Shown: positions 10,673 to 21,711, counted from the stretch's first letter. The stretch is 64,000 nucleotides of DNA from Rhizomys pruinosus (GCA_009823505.1 VZQC01013712.1:888727-952726), one strand, 5' to 3'. The notes: generated by a model from the sequence alone, not told the origin. Numbers and translations are program-made.

Positions 10673-11373
10673 AAAGGTTTTTATCTTCCTATATTCTGTT
10701 TTTTTAACATATTAGACCATAAGACTCATATTACTCTGAAGGAAAGAAAAATCACACACTGTGGGAAAGGTGGGTATATCTAATATTAACAATGGTCACA
10801 TGTATCAAGCAAAGTGACATGATTCCTAATCTACTACTTTATATTATTGAGAGCAATATTTTATTTTAATTGCAAATAATCAGCCAAATGTAATTAGGAA
10901 GAATTGAGGTTCAATATCTGAGTAAATATTTATTGAACAAAATATATTGTATGCCATTAGACAGAGGTTGAAAAGGAAAGAAAATAGATAGAGGAAAACC
11001 CGCTGTGTTTAAGGAAAAGATCTTAGGCTTAGAAAAAATGACAGATTTACAACTGTAGTAAAAAATAAAAACCAAGAAATGTAGATGTAATTGGAGTAAT
11101 ATTTGAAGTACAAGGCCACATGTCCAGAAACTGACTCAAAAATTTCAGAATGTGGCAAAATGATGGATTCTAGAAAATATAGTATATTAAATTTGATATT
11201 GATTCTAGAGGATATTCTAACAAAACCAAAGACGTTTTCCAGGAGAAAGTAGGAGCTTGGTAATAATGAGTCATGATAAACAAGCAAATTCTAATATTAA
11301 ACATACCTGACTTTGAGTGGTCAGGGGAATATACAGGTCATGGTCATGTATTACTTATAAGGTCAGAACTAAA
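10673..11373. other. AT-rich DNA without recognised feature
   Basis: No repeat or gene recognised. Confidence 0.4.
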
Positions 11374-11385
11374 AGCTCTGAAACT

Positions 11386-11617
11386 GGGCTCGAGAGATGG
11401 CCTAGTGGTTAAGAGCGCCAACTGCTCTTACATAGGACCCGGGTTCGATCCCCAGCACCCACATGGCGGCCGAGAACCGTCTGAAACTCCAATTCCAGGA
11501 GAACTCCAGTTCCAGGGGAATCCTAAACCCTCTTCTGATCTCCGCGGCATTGCACGACACGGCTGCACAAACTTGCATGCAGATAGTACATTGATACACA
11601 TACAGAAATAAATAAAT
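11386..11617 (+). mobile_element. B2 SINE, left half of a B2-B1 composite
   Basis: Head GGGCTCGAGAGATGGCCTAG, box B GGGTTCGATCCCCAGC, tail AATAAATAAAT. A target duplication AGCTCTGAAACT lies at its left (11374-11385); the matching copy occurs only after the following B1 (11791-11802). Confidence 0.92.
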
Positions 11618-11760
11618 GCTGGGTGTGGTGGCACACACCTTTAATCCTAGCACTTGGGAGGCAGAGGCACGCGGATCTCTGTGAGTTTGAGGCCAGCCTG
11701 GTCTACAGAGTGAGTTCCAGGACAGCCAGAGACTACAGGGAGACCCTGTCTCAAAAAGAC

Positions 11761-11790
<30 letters not shown>
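11618..11790 (+). mobile_element. B1 SINE, right half of a B2-B1 composite
   Basis: GCTGGGTGTGGTGGCACACACC head through an A-tail of about 29 bases. It begins directly on the A-rich tail of the B2. Confidence 0.93.
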
Positions 11791-11794
<4 letters not shown>

Positions 11795-11802
11795 CTGAAA
11801 CT

Positions 11803-12227
11803 TCCAGATTGTACGATATAGGGCAAGAAATTTTCCAAACCTTGAGGTCACTGTGATTCACTTTTTGTTAAGGCCTATGGCCAGGAGCCAGCAGCAGCTG
11901 GGAAGCCATGTGAGTAAATCACTTTGCAATTAGAATTTAAATTCAATTGAAGCTTTATATGGTACCCAATATCTAACCACAACATGATACATTCCGAAAA
12001 ATTATATTTTTGCCCTATAGGAAATATAAGTGAGAAAAATCTTTTGTTTACTAACCTTATGTTACTAACCTTATGGATTATATATTACTGAAAACATAAT
12101 AATTAGTTGAATGGGTTACCCAACAATGAGGCCAGGGCATGTATATTTTTACACAGGATTTGATTATATCCTATTGCATTAAATAAAACAATATAAGCGA
12201 AATAAACAAAAATTGGCATAATCTTGA
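11803..12227. other. AT-rich DNA without recognised feature
   Basis: No repeat or gene recognised. Confidence 0.4.
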
Positions 12228-12392
12228 CTTTTTTTGTTGTTTTATGGTTGTTTTGTGACAGGGTCTCCCTGCAGCCCCAGCTGTCCTGGAACTCACTATG
12301 TAGACCAGAATGGCCTTGAACTCACAGAAATTCATCTGCTTCTGCCTCCTGAGTGTTGGGATTAAAAGTGTGTGACACTACCCCCAGCATTC
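12228..12392 (-). mobile_element. B1 SINE
   Basis: Reverse-complement B1 with GTGACAGGGTCTCCCTGCAG and TTGAACTCACAG blocks and a T-rich start. Moderately diverged. Confidence 0.9.
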
Positions 12393-12490
12393 TTGACTTG
12401 TTAACAAAGAAAAGAAGTTGAATCAAAGGCAACAAATCAATGAAATAATAAAGATATCTTAAAATATTGATACAAAATTATGATGGGGAA

Positions 12491-12705
12491 GGGCTGGAGT
12501 GATGGCTAAGCAGTTAAGAGTATGTGCTGCTTTCTCAGAGGACCCAAGTTCAATTCATAGCAACCACATTGGGTCCCTCATACCTGCCTGTAACTCCACC
12601 CTCAGGTGATTGGATGGTATATTGCAGCTTACATGGAAACCTCCACACATGTGTATCATATACATACATCTACATGCAAACAGACATAATTAAAAAAACG
12701 TAAAT
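12491..12705 (+). mobile_element. B2-like SINE
   Basis: Head GGGCTGGAGTGATGGCTAAG, 'gaggacccaagttcaattc', and an A-rich end near 12705. Diverged in the body. Confidence 0.75.
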
Positions 12706-13059
12706 CTTAAATTATTCTGTGAACAAGTAGGGTTAAATGGGATGGGAAATGGCAGTGCAGAAGAAGAGGGAATAAGGGGAGGAATATGTAACAATAAAGG
12801 CCTTTAGAAAATAAAAACATATAGAAACATGCTACTTACTGTAGAATCTCTCTAAAATATTTATATAGACATATATACAAAGAGTTTAGATTTACCCTAT
12901 AACAGGGATACAGAAGCCCAACTACACAATTCATCCTAGCAAATAAAAATTTCAGTTCCAGGAATGGGTTATATTTCCTTGAGTTATTGACCAGTGAGTC
13001 CCACACACTGCCATATGACCCATTATTTCCATTCCTCTTTGTTACCCTCTAGAAATTGA
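12706..13059. other. Purine-rich and AT-rich DNA, possible L1 3' UTR remnant
   Basis: The stretch 12740-12820 has a G/A-rich part followed by AATAAA-like sequence, as in L1 3' ends, but the match is too weak to name a family. Confidence 0.35.
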
Positions 13060-13170
13060 TAAGTAAGACATGGTGGAGTGCAGGGACGAGGGTGGGGTGG
13101 AGGCAATTCTAAATTCAATTGAGAAATGATGTATGACCTATGGAAAAAGTTTAATAATAAAAAATTGAAA
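13060..13170 (+). mobile_element. L1 3' UTR end
   Basis: The G-rich tract, 'attcaattgagaaatgatg' and 'aataataaaa' match the tail shared with the L1 ends at 21.2 kb and 33.7 kb. Confidence 0.6.
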
Positions 13171-13379
13171 AAGAAAAAAAGCACGTATTTGAGTCAGAAA
13201 ACAGAAATAAAGTGGTTACTGACATCGAAGCTTCATTCCTACTGGCTATCTTTATACTGCTGGAAGGTTCTTTGCACACTACTGAAAGAGGAAAGGAATC
13301 ATCAGTCATACTCAAATGTGAACCCCATGAATTACAATAAATGATTTGGCAAGAATGCCCACTAGTGAAATAGTCACAA

Positions 13380-14190
13380 AAATGCTATGGGAACCATCAG
13401 GCACACTGTGATTGAATTTAAGGCTTGTTCCATGAGGTGGAGCCCATAAGTGGCACTGTTATTGAGGCCTAGAACCAGTGGGTACACAGGTCATGGACCA
13501 TATAGGAGAACCTACTACTAATACTCTACCAAATAGATATGGTATTAAAATGACTCCTGATGTCTTATTCTATACCCATAGATTAGTGCTTCTCTCAACC
13601 TTCATAAGAGAACCTTTTCATGAAGTAGTAGAAAATTAACAAAGAAAACCACAATTGGTCAATACACAGAGAAGAAGAGAATGCAGAGTACTCAGCACTG
13701 ATTAAGACATCTGTATCACATCGTTCTCCTCCCAAGGCTCAGGGAATTTTGGAAGGAGGGAGCAGGAAAGATGGCAAGAGCCAGGGGTGATGGAAGACTC
13801 TAAGGAAACAAGATTTTCTAGAAAGCATGGCAGTGGCACATATGCACTCACAGCAATTGTGACAGCATTCATATCACTTCAAGCTTCAGCAGACAAAATT
13901 CCAGCATGGAAGAGGGGAGGTTGGAATGATGTCCCAACAGTAGCTGAGCATTTGAGAGTTGCTTGGAAAATGGAGTCAGTTTTCTTTGTGTGTGAGATAT
14001 CTGGTAGGTCAACTACAATCCAGGACAGGTTCTATACTCAAATATATTTGGGCAAGACAAATGGGACTTAGTAAGGAAAAGAAAAACAAATTGAGTGAGT
14101 CTGGAGGTGAGAGTACATCTACATCTAGGGAGGCAACATGCTGAAATCCATTGAATGAAGTTCTCAAAATGTAATAAAAATATTTTTAAA
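13380..14190 (+). mobile_element. Lx-type L1 3' UTR, long copy
   Basis: Shows the Lx 3' UTR order over about 0.8 kb: 'ccatgaggtggagcccata', 'cccaaggctcaggga', 'aagatggcaagagccagg', 'cacagcaattgtgacagc', 'aaattccagcatgg', ending near 14190 in A/T-rich sequence. No coding part was identified. Confidence 0.75.
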
Positions 14191-14420
14191 TATCCTAGAA
14201 ACAAACATACGTTTTAAAGTAATATTGCCCAATGGAAATTTCAGTAGTGTTGGAAATATTCTATGTCTGCATTAAATAGTTACAATAGCGAGTAGAATCA
14301 AGTAGCCAAATGCTTAAAATGCAAGCACTTAGGAAATGAAATTTAAATTCATTCTGTATTAAGGCATATTTAAATTTACATAGTCATTGAGTTACAAATT
14401 TCAGTTTAAGAAACCTAATG

Positions 14421-14606
14421 TGGGACTTGAAAGATGGCTCAGTGGTAGAGAGCAATGGATGCTCTTGCAGAGGACCTGGGTTTGATTCCCAGCATTCACA
14501 TGGTGGCTAACAACCATCTGTAACTCCAGGTCCAGGGAAATTTGATGCCTTCTTCTGAGTCTGTGGGCATTGCACAACAAGGGTGCACACACACACATGT
14601 AGGCAA
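14421..14606 (+). mobile_element. B2 SINE
   Basis: Head TGGGACTTGAAAGATGGCTC, 'gaggacctgggtttgattcc', 'ggtggctaacaaccatctg', with a tail that passes into the AT palindromes. Confidence 0.85.
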
Positions 14607-14679
14607 TACATTTATATATATATATATATATATAAATGTATTTATTTTTATTATATATATATATATAATAAAAATAAAT
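14607..14679. repeat. Two adjoining perfect AT palindromes
   Basis: 14607-14640 is a 34-bp perfect palindrome (TACATTTATAT...ATATAAATGTA). 14640-14679 is a 40-bp perfect palindrome (ATTTATTTTTATT...AATAAAAATAAAT). Both have TA-repeat centres and could extrude as cruciforms. Confidence 0.95.
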
Positions 14680-15794
14680 GATTTTTAAAAGAGAAATTAG
14701 ATGTGTTAAACTTCATAGAAAAAGAAAGTAGAAATCTAAGAAGAGATATTCCAAAAAGAATATGGATCAAATTTTCTACTCTTGACCCACCATTCAATGT
14801 ATTCATTGGTGTTTTACATGGGAACATAAAAGGCATGAATACGACTTTTCTTGATGAACTCAAACTTGGCAGAACTACTAATTTATAGGTCCATGATTTT
14901 TTTCTGTCTAGGATTAGAGATTAAAGGGAGTAGACCTAGAGAAATGATTGGCCTGAGTCATGAGGCAGCCTTTAGGGTTAGTTCAAAGGAAAGAGTCCCA
15001 AGGCCAGAACAGGGTTGGGGAGACAAGCAATAAATCGGGACTAGGTTTGGGAGGCAGTGAAGTACAAAAGCTGGGAAGATAAAACTAGAGATGAGACTGC
15101 AGCTGACAGGAAGCTGGGATGATGAATTAGCAAAGGGTTAGGAAAGGGAGGCAGGAGGTAGATTGAAATGGAGCAAGGAGTAAGTAAGGATGAAGGCCAG
15201 TTCGTCCTGTCTTTTGGTTTGCTCATTCCTCCCACATTTTTGCCCATGACTTACATTTCTTCTAGGTTTTAGTTATAATATTAAATGTTCATGTCCAATT
15301 TGAAGACAATCACACTATACAGGAGTCAAGAATTATTGGCCTAAAACAACCAAATAACTTTTTACAGAAGTAGATGTGAAATCTGCAGCTGAGCTCAGAA
15401 GGTGAACAAATAAACAAGTCCATAAGCACAGACTGTAGGTAAGAAATCTAGTGCAAACAAACAATGTTAATCTGGTGTTATGGCTATAACATAGGGGATA
15501 AAATACCTGAATCAGGGACCAATATTCTGGATTGCACCCTATTCCAAGTAATGACATCTGAGGCAGTGAGGAGGTATAACAGACTCAGAAAATTTCATTT
15601 GAAACAAAGAGGTCTGTTAACTAGGAAAAATAGAATGCTGAGTAGTTTTAAAATCAGGATTTACGAGGATATGCTTAGGAAGTGCTGCTGGTGAATAGCA
15701 TTCTGAAGAAAATGCTTAAAGAGAGACAGAAGTTCTCTTTAGATATTTTTGTTGTTTTATTTTACATTAATTAATTAACTAATTAATTAATTAT
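14680..15794. other. Unique DNA without recognised gene
   Basis: Contains a G/A-rich part (about 14960-15190) and a short TTAA repeat (15765-15790). Short open frames show no similarity I can name. Confidence 0.45.
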
Positions 15795-15935
15795 TTTTTG
15801 AGGCAGGGTTTCACTGTATAATTTCAGATGGATTGGAACTCCCTGTGTAGACCATCTCAGATTGGTTTCAGCCTCACAGCCACCCACCTGCTTCTCTGCT
15901 GGGATTAAAGGTGTGCCTCCCCCCATGACTGGCTT
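15795..15935 (-). mobile_element. Diverged B1 SINE
   Basis: Reverse B1 blocks GAGGCAGGGTTTCACTGTAT and GGGATTAAAGGTGTGCC are clear; the middle is degraded. Confidence 0.75.
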
Positions 15936-15947
15936 TCTTTGGGGATT

Positions 15948-16103
15948 TTTTTTTAATCTTTTTGAGATAGAGTCTTCCTCTAGTCCCAGCTGTCCTGAAA
16001 CTATGTACCAGGCTGGCCTTGAACTCACAGAGATCCATCTGCCTCTGCCTCTGCCTCTGCCTCCTAAGTGCTGAGATTAAAGGCATGTGACACCACACCC
16101 GGC
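15948..16103 (-). mobile_element. B1 SINE inserted beside an older B1
   Basis: Reverse-complement B1 with an internal CTCTGC triplication (16038-16061). Direct repeats of about 15 bp, TTCTTTGGGG/TATTTTT, flank it near 15931 and 16104, indicating target duplication. Confidence 0.88.
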
Positions 16104-16514
16104 TTCTTTGGGTATTTTTAACAGAAGTCACAAGGAAATGAATCAACAGACAGAGGTTATAAACAGGCAAGTTTTGAAGCAATTAAAGGAATCGAATTCT
16201 GATAATTATCACTACAAGCTGCTGCTTTCTAAAAGATAGGTTTTTCTCTACCTGGAAATATTTCAAGTAGAGACTAGATTATCATCTGCCTTGAGTTCGT
16301 TTTCAGGAAAATCATGTGAGTTAGAAGATAAATGAAACTAAAGCTTCTTTGAATTTTGGAATGATAGAACTGAATAACAGCAGACTGTTTAACCAGAGGA
16401 CATTGCTATTTTGTTTCTAATGCAAGGGCATGTACTATCTTTATGTCACACCCACAGCTGAACTACATTTTATGTAAGGTCACAGAACAAATGCTGCACT
16501 CAGAATGCAAAGCC
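16104..16514. other. Unique DNA without recognised feature
   Basis: Nothing recognised. Confidence 0.4.
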
Positions 16515-17192
16515 ATGACTAGCTATTTTTTTAATTTATTTATTTACTTATTTATTTTTTAAGGGATTCTACAATACAATAACACAGTTGTTTGCAGATA
16601 GCATTGATATCACTCATTATGTCATACAATCAGGTAATTGGTGCATTTTGCAAGTATCTATGTCCAAATTTTGAACAACCCAAGGTCCCCATAGACCAGT
16701 TGGAGAAGCTTGTATGCACAGACATGTTGATCAATCAGGAGTCCAGACTATATTCCTGTAGTCTCATGATTTACCCCTATCTCTCCACAGGCCTTACAAT
16801 CTACCACGCCTCCTCTTCCGCAGTTTGTTCCCTGGGCTTTGGGAAAGGGGCACAAGTGGGTGAGAAGAAAACAGTCTAATTTCTTTGGAGTTGTCATTTT
16901 GGACTCCAGTCTGTTCAGGAATAACTCACAGCGGATGCCACAAGCTTGTGTCCTCGGGTGGTTGGGCGATGTTGTGAGCCACAGTAAGAACTTGTCACCC
17001 TTTATAGAGAAACCACAGTTTGCGGATTAGCATGCCATCCAAGCATCTGTGTCTATGCTCACAGCTTAGCTTGACATAATAAGTGGTACGGCTTAAATGC
17101 CTGTACATCCAATAGCTTGTGCTTTGTTAATATGACTAAAAAGGGTATCACTGGGAAAGCTGTCAATCCATGAAGGGATGACTAGCTATTTT
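16515..17192 (-). mobile_element. L1-mobilised repeat, copy a, with 5' inversion
   Basis: A 15-bp direct repeat ATGACTAGCTATTTT flanks the insertion at 16515-16529 and 17178-17192, and a T-rich tail lies at its left end. 16560-16915 is collinear with the repeats at 18.6 kb and 29.4 kb (shared 'cctcttccgcag' block). 16919-17177 is the same body in the opposite orientation ('gatgccacaagcttg', 'caatccatgaaggg'). This is the twin-priming pattern of L1 reverse transcription. Unlike the other copies it shows no L1 3' UTR at its tail, so it may be an older subfamily. No protein domain was recognised. Confidence 0.75.
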
Positions 17193-17874
17193 ACATATGG
17201 AACAAGCCCCAAGCAATGCAAGTATTGCTGCAACCCCTTCCCTTTCTCTTCAACCTCCTCCCTCTCCAAAGCATCACTATGGAAAATTAAAGAGGGTCTT
17301 CAAGATCAGGTGGTGCATATGTGAGAGATGTGAGTACTTTATTCACCTTTGGGAATGTGTCTAAATAATTGTGCTAGTTCCCGACCATAAGTTTTGGGAC
17401 ATATTTAGTTGATTATGTCTCTTAGAGTTCTTCCAAGCATGAGAGTGTAGCTTGTCCCACATGATATGCATTTTCTTCCAATGATGTTTAAAGATAAATG
17501 GTGGTATGCTTTAAAGGTTTCTACTTTAGTAAACTTTTATGGTCATACACAACTTTATGATTTTTGTAACAAGACAAATCATAAAGGATGAGTAAAGAAA
17601 AAGACATTGCCTATGGTCCTTACATCCAATGAAATGATACACATTAACACTGAGTTTTTTTTTCCCTAACTTTATTTTCAATCATACTAATACATGTAAA
17701 CATATACAGAGATAGTATATTTTCCTGTGTTTTGTAAAAACAGGATGATGTGACCATATTATCTTTATTATTCAGCAATTTCCTTATTAAATCTAAGTTA
17801 TAGACATCCACTTACTGTTTTAACATCTGCAATGAAAGGTGGACAGTTTGACAATATAAAAATAATTAACAATT
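17193..17874. other. AT-rich DNA without recognised gene
   Basis: No feature recognised. The part near 17660-17830 vaguely resembles ancient L1 3' sequence but is too diverged to call. Confidence 0.35.
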
Positions 17875-17974
17875 CAATTGACGTGAATGAATTTGCAATA
17901 TATATATAATCAATATTTACACAATCAATTGACAGGAATGAATTTGCAATATGTATAATCAATATTTACACAAT
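17875..17974. repeat. Tandem duplication, about 50-bp unit, two copies
   Basis: 17875-17925 and 17926-17974 both read CAATTGAC...GAATGAATTTGCAATAT...AATCAATATTTACACAAT, with small differences. Confidence 0.9.
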
Positions 17975-18284
17975 TCATATAATTGATAGTCAATAGTTCC
18001 ACTAGATAAGAACACCTCCAAACTCATAAACAACTGTCTAATAGAAAGTTCGATAAAACTACATTTCATTTTTTCATTTATAAATTGACAATAAATAGAT
18101 AAATAATCATTAATAAATCATTTGGTTAAATTAGTAATCAAAGAAACACAAAGAAAAATAATTTCAATAAAAATTACAAAAGTAATAAAACCTCATTTCA
18201 AAACACAATAAGATATCCATTAATAATAACAAAAACAACACTTTGGCCTGAACTTTCTTTTTTTCTTTTTTTCTTTTCTTTTCT
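17975..18284. other. AT-rich DNA and polypyrimidine run
   Basis: A-rich sequence followed by a T/C run (18255-18288). That run is probably the tail of the B2 whose head is at 20466-20690. Confidence 0.4.
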
Positions 18285-20455
18285 TTTGACTTTTTAAAAA
18301 TTTAAAAAAAAATTTTTTATTGATCTTTGTGTATTTCATACATCATTTTCCAATTCAGTTCAGGCATATATCCCCTTCCCTTCCCCCCACCCCACCCCTA
18401 CCCATCGCAGATCATGCATTCTGCCGTAAGTTTTCTGCATCTTTCTCTGCTTTTTTGTTTTGTTTTGTTTTCATTTTTTTTAACAATAAGTGATAATTTG
18501 TGAGTACAAGCATCCTTCATGTAAAACCAATTTGCAAGCAGTTGTGCCCAAACCCACACAGCTCATGGGTCCCACCATCCAGCAGGGGGGGCTTGTATGT
18601 TCAATCAAGTTGATCAAATGAGTGTCCAGTCTATATTGTTGTAGTTTCACCATTAACCCCAATCGAAGCCCTTACATTCTACCACGCCCCCTCTTCCGCA
18701 GATTGTTCCCTAGGCTTAGAAAAGGGGCACAGGTGGATGAGAAGCAAAACACTCTACTTTCTCTGGAGCTGATGTCTTGGTCTCTAGTCAGTTCTGGCTG
18801 TTTTCTTTCATGGGCTGCCAGCTTGTCCAGGCTTAACCTTTCGATCCTACTAATGAAGCACATGCAATTAGATATTTAGGTATTTAAACAGTATAATATA
18901 TAGCCTTTCGATCCTACTAATGAAGCACACACAATTAGATATATGGGTATTTAAACAGTACTAATTGTTATGGTAGGTTACTTTGGTATAGACACAGATG
19001 TTTGGATGGTATGTTAATTCATGATTTACATTTTCTTCTGTCAAGTATGGCAGGGTCTTCGTGTGGTTTATAACATCTCCTAACCATTAGAGGATGTAAG
19101 CTTGTGGCATCAGCCGTGGGTTATTCCTCCAAGGAGAGAGCTAATAGCCAATTAGATTTGGGATATACAGACATATGGCTGCCACTGCTGCACAGTATTT
19201 CCAGGCAGATGAGGTGTAGCTGGTGCTGACGGAGGAGTCTTGCTTGACTCAAGGAGACCTATATTTGCTTTATTGGTTTAGTGGTCTTTGGTAACACTCT
19301 CTGGCATTCCAGAGACCATCTGTATACTTGCAAGTGCGGTCTCCATACATCTTTCCCATGTTTATATCAGGTCTTCAACAGCAGGGCCTTATCGCCTCTC
19401 TTCCTGCAGATATCCCAGTTTGGAGGCAAGGAGCCTTTACCTTTTGTGGGGGCTTGGATCCCCTGGCCAACATCTCCTTGGTAGAATAATCCATTGTTGA
19501 TGTCAGAGCTCCTGTATTAATATATTTTGCTTAAGTGCATAGCTTAAGGAGACTTTAGCATTATATTTGGTTCTGAATAGAGAATAATCCTTTTCACAGT
19601 TTCTATGTCCATTAGTCAATTAAAGAAGGCAGTTTTACCGATTTTACAAGAGAATACCTCTATAACAGCTGGCTCCAATCTACAGCTGGAGAACGACCTC
19701 ATCATCATCATATTTCTCCTTATTCTATGGGGGGGAGTTAAGAAAGTCTCTTGTATTAAAACCTTTGCGGCACCTAGAAGGTAAGCTTCGTTAGGAATCA
19801 TTAAAAATAGTTGTTACTAGTAGGATCCACAGAGGGGCCTGATGTCTGCAGCAATCTGAGGCATTTCTTCCCTTCAATGCCCAGAGGAGTCAATCCTTCT
19901 GCTGGCACTTTCTGGTACATCCTACTCACTGCAAAGCTGCATTTTCTTTCTCAGCCATTAAGTTGGTGATACTCTGGCCTGTTGGAACATACAAATCCTT
20001 TCCCATAGTTAGTTTTAAGATTTGGGTTGCAAGGTTTTTTGACAAAAAGTTTTCATATCTATCTATATCCCCCTTTTTTATTTTAGGTTTTTATTTTTGA
20101 CCCATGAGTCTAAAAAAAGCAGTTGTATTATATATACCTATAGGGTGGAATCAAGGCACAGATTTCATCAAGTTCACCCATGCTGTTTTGGGTTACTGTA
20201 TGTGATTAACTTGGGAAACAAACTTTATTTTTAAATTAAATCATCCTATAGGTGAAAGAGATTGCTACCAGGTGATACTATATGACAGCAAAATTATAGA
20301 GAACATTTGTTTATACCAATCCCAAAGTAATTGTTATACAGTTTTTAATTAAAGCTAATGTGGACAACAGCAATTTATATCACCAATTAACTCAGATGCA
20401 TTACGGTTTTATCAGCCTTTAAACCAATGTTGTTTAATATGCACATATTTACTTT
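18285..20455 (-). mobile_element. L1-tailed repeat, copy b, longest copy (about 2.2 kb)
   Basis: Minus orientation. The left end (18290-18480) is the reverse complement of an L1-type 3' UTR: T-run, TTTATTGATCTTTGTGTATTT and a C-rich tract. The body (18481-19590) is shared with copy c at 29.3-30.3 kb and partly with copy d. 19590-20455 is present only here. As read on the minus strand, a purine run A6G5 occurs near 20070, which would fit a retroviral polypurine tract, but no gag or pol domain was identified. A 67-bp internal tandem duplication lies at 18837-18970. The whole sits between the two halves of a B2. Confidence 0.6.
18837..18970. repeat. 67-bp tandem duplication inside copy b
   Basis: 18837-18903 and 18904-18970 both start CCTTTCGATCCTACTAATG. 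Copy c has the unit once, so it arose after insertion or in its source. Confidence 0.9.
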
Positions 20456-20465
20456 TACTAAGTCC

Positions 20466-20690
20466 TTATTTTCTATGTGTATGAATGTACTGTCTGCATG
20501 TAGGTTTGTGCACCCATGTCATGGAATGCCACGGAAGTCAGAAGAGGGTGTCGGATTCTCCTGGAACTGGAGTTCTCCTGGAATTGGAGTTACAGAGGGT
20601 TCTCAGCCACCATGTGGATGCTGGGGATCGAACCTGGGTCCTCTGCAAGAGCAGTGGGTGCTCTTAACCACTAGGCTATCTCTCCAGCCC
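20466..20690 (-). mobile_element. B2 SINE split by copy b
   Basis: Reverse-complement B2 ending CTATCTCTCCAGCCC. The 13-bp sequence GCCTGAACTTTCT follows it (about 20695) and recurs at about 18246, left of copy b. The B2 therefore appears to have inserted first and copy b later entered its tail. Confidence 0.85.
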
Positions 20691-20769
20691 TCTAGCCTGA
20701 ACTTTCTAATATTCTTATTCTCTGTGAACTAACCCTAACAGGTAACTTACAATTCTCTGTGCTTTTTTT

Positions 20770-21006
20770 TTAAATTAAAAAAATTATTTATTTTTGTATG
20801 TGTATGAATGTACTGTCCGCATGTAGGTTTGTGCACCCGTGTCATGCGGAGGTCAGAAGAGGGTGTCAGATTCCCCTGGAACTGTAGTTCTCCTGGAAAT
20901 GGAGTTACAGAGGGTTCTCAGCTGCAATGTGGGTGCTGGGGATTGAACCTGGGTCCTCTGCAAGAGCAGTCAGCGCTCTTAACCGCTAAGCCATCTCTCC
21001 AGCCCC
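20770..21006 (-). mobile_element. B2 SINE
   Basis: Reverse-complement B2 with a T-rich tail at left and GCTAAGCCATCTCTCCAGCCC-type head at right. Closely similar to the B2 at 20466. Confidence 0.92.
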
Positions 21007-21039
21007 CGATTAACTGTGTTCTTAGAAAAGAAATACACT

Positions 21040-21306
21040 GTTCAGCTTGCCTTCCACCACTTATTTTCAGACTCTGTAATTACTGTATATGAGTGGAAGG
21101 TATGTATTCATATTTTAGAGTAATATAAAATTAAAGGAGGAAAATGTGAATTCCTAAACATAAAAAGACTGAGAGAAAGATGCAGGACATTTATGGCAGA
21201 ATGCATGATCTTGGGTGGGGGTTGGGAGAAGGGAAAGGGAATATGTCTAAATTGAACTGAAAAATTATGTCTGAAATACACAAAACATGAATAAAAGCAT
21301 TATAGT
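21040..21306 (+). mobile_element. L1 3' UTR fragment
   Basis: Matches the 3' UTR of the L1s at 33.4 kb and, in reverse, 32.9 kb: 'cagactctgtaattactg', 'gagtaatataaaattaaag', 'gatgcaggacatttatgg', a G-rich tract and 'aataaaagcat'. Confidence 0.8.
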
Positions 21307-21711
21307 AAAAACAAGAAAAGAAATATGTATAAGCTCATAATTGTGTTCTTTTCAAGAGAGTGGATCACACATGTTGAATGTTACACACAGCTATTTTCAT
21401 TTAATAATTTCCATGGGCATTTTAGTAGTCATTGTGCCAAGATCTAAGGTTACTGTTTTAAATACCTATATTATATTGCACAGCCTAGATCTATAATTCA
21501 TTCTACATACTCACGGACTTTTAAGTAGTTTTTAGAATTTATTTTATTATTAAAACTTTAAAATCATCATAAACATATCCAAAGATTTTAGTAGCAATAG
21601 CTAGATACTGTTTGAAAATGCTTATTGCAAATGTATTCTCACTAGCAAATATATTCTCTCTAGTCTACAAGGAATTGTTAAACTTCCAGTACTTACCTCC
21701 AATAGATGCTG
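21307..21711. other. AT-rich DNA without recognised feature
   Basis: Nothing recognised. Confidence 0.4.

Noticed and set aside
11402..11851. 149-aa minus-strand frame
   Set aside because: Runs through the B2-B1 composite and its poly-A (poly-F); typical SINE translation.
16839..17030. 63-aa frame in copy a and the similar short frames in copies b and c as a conserved small protein
   Set aside because: The frames are broken differently in each copy, and in copy a the frame crosses the inversion point, so shared ancestry of DNA explains them.
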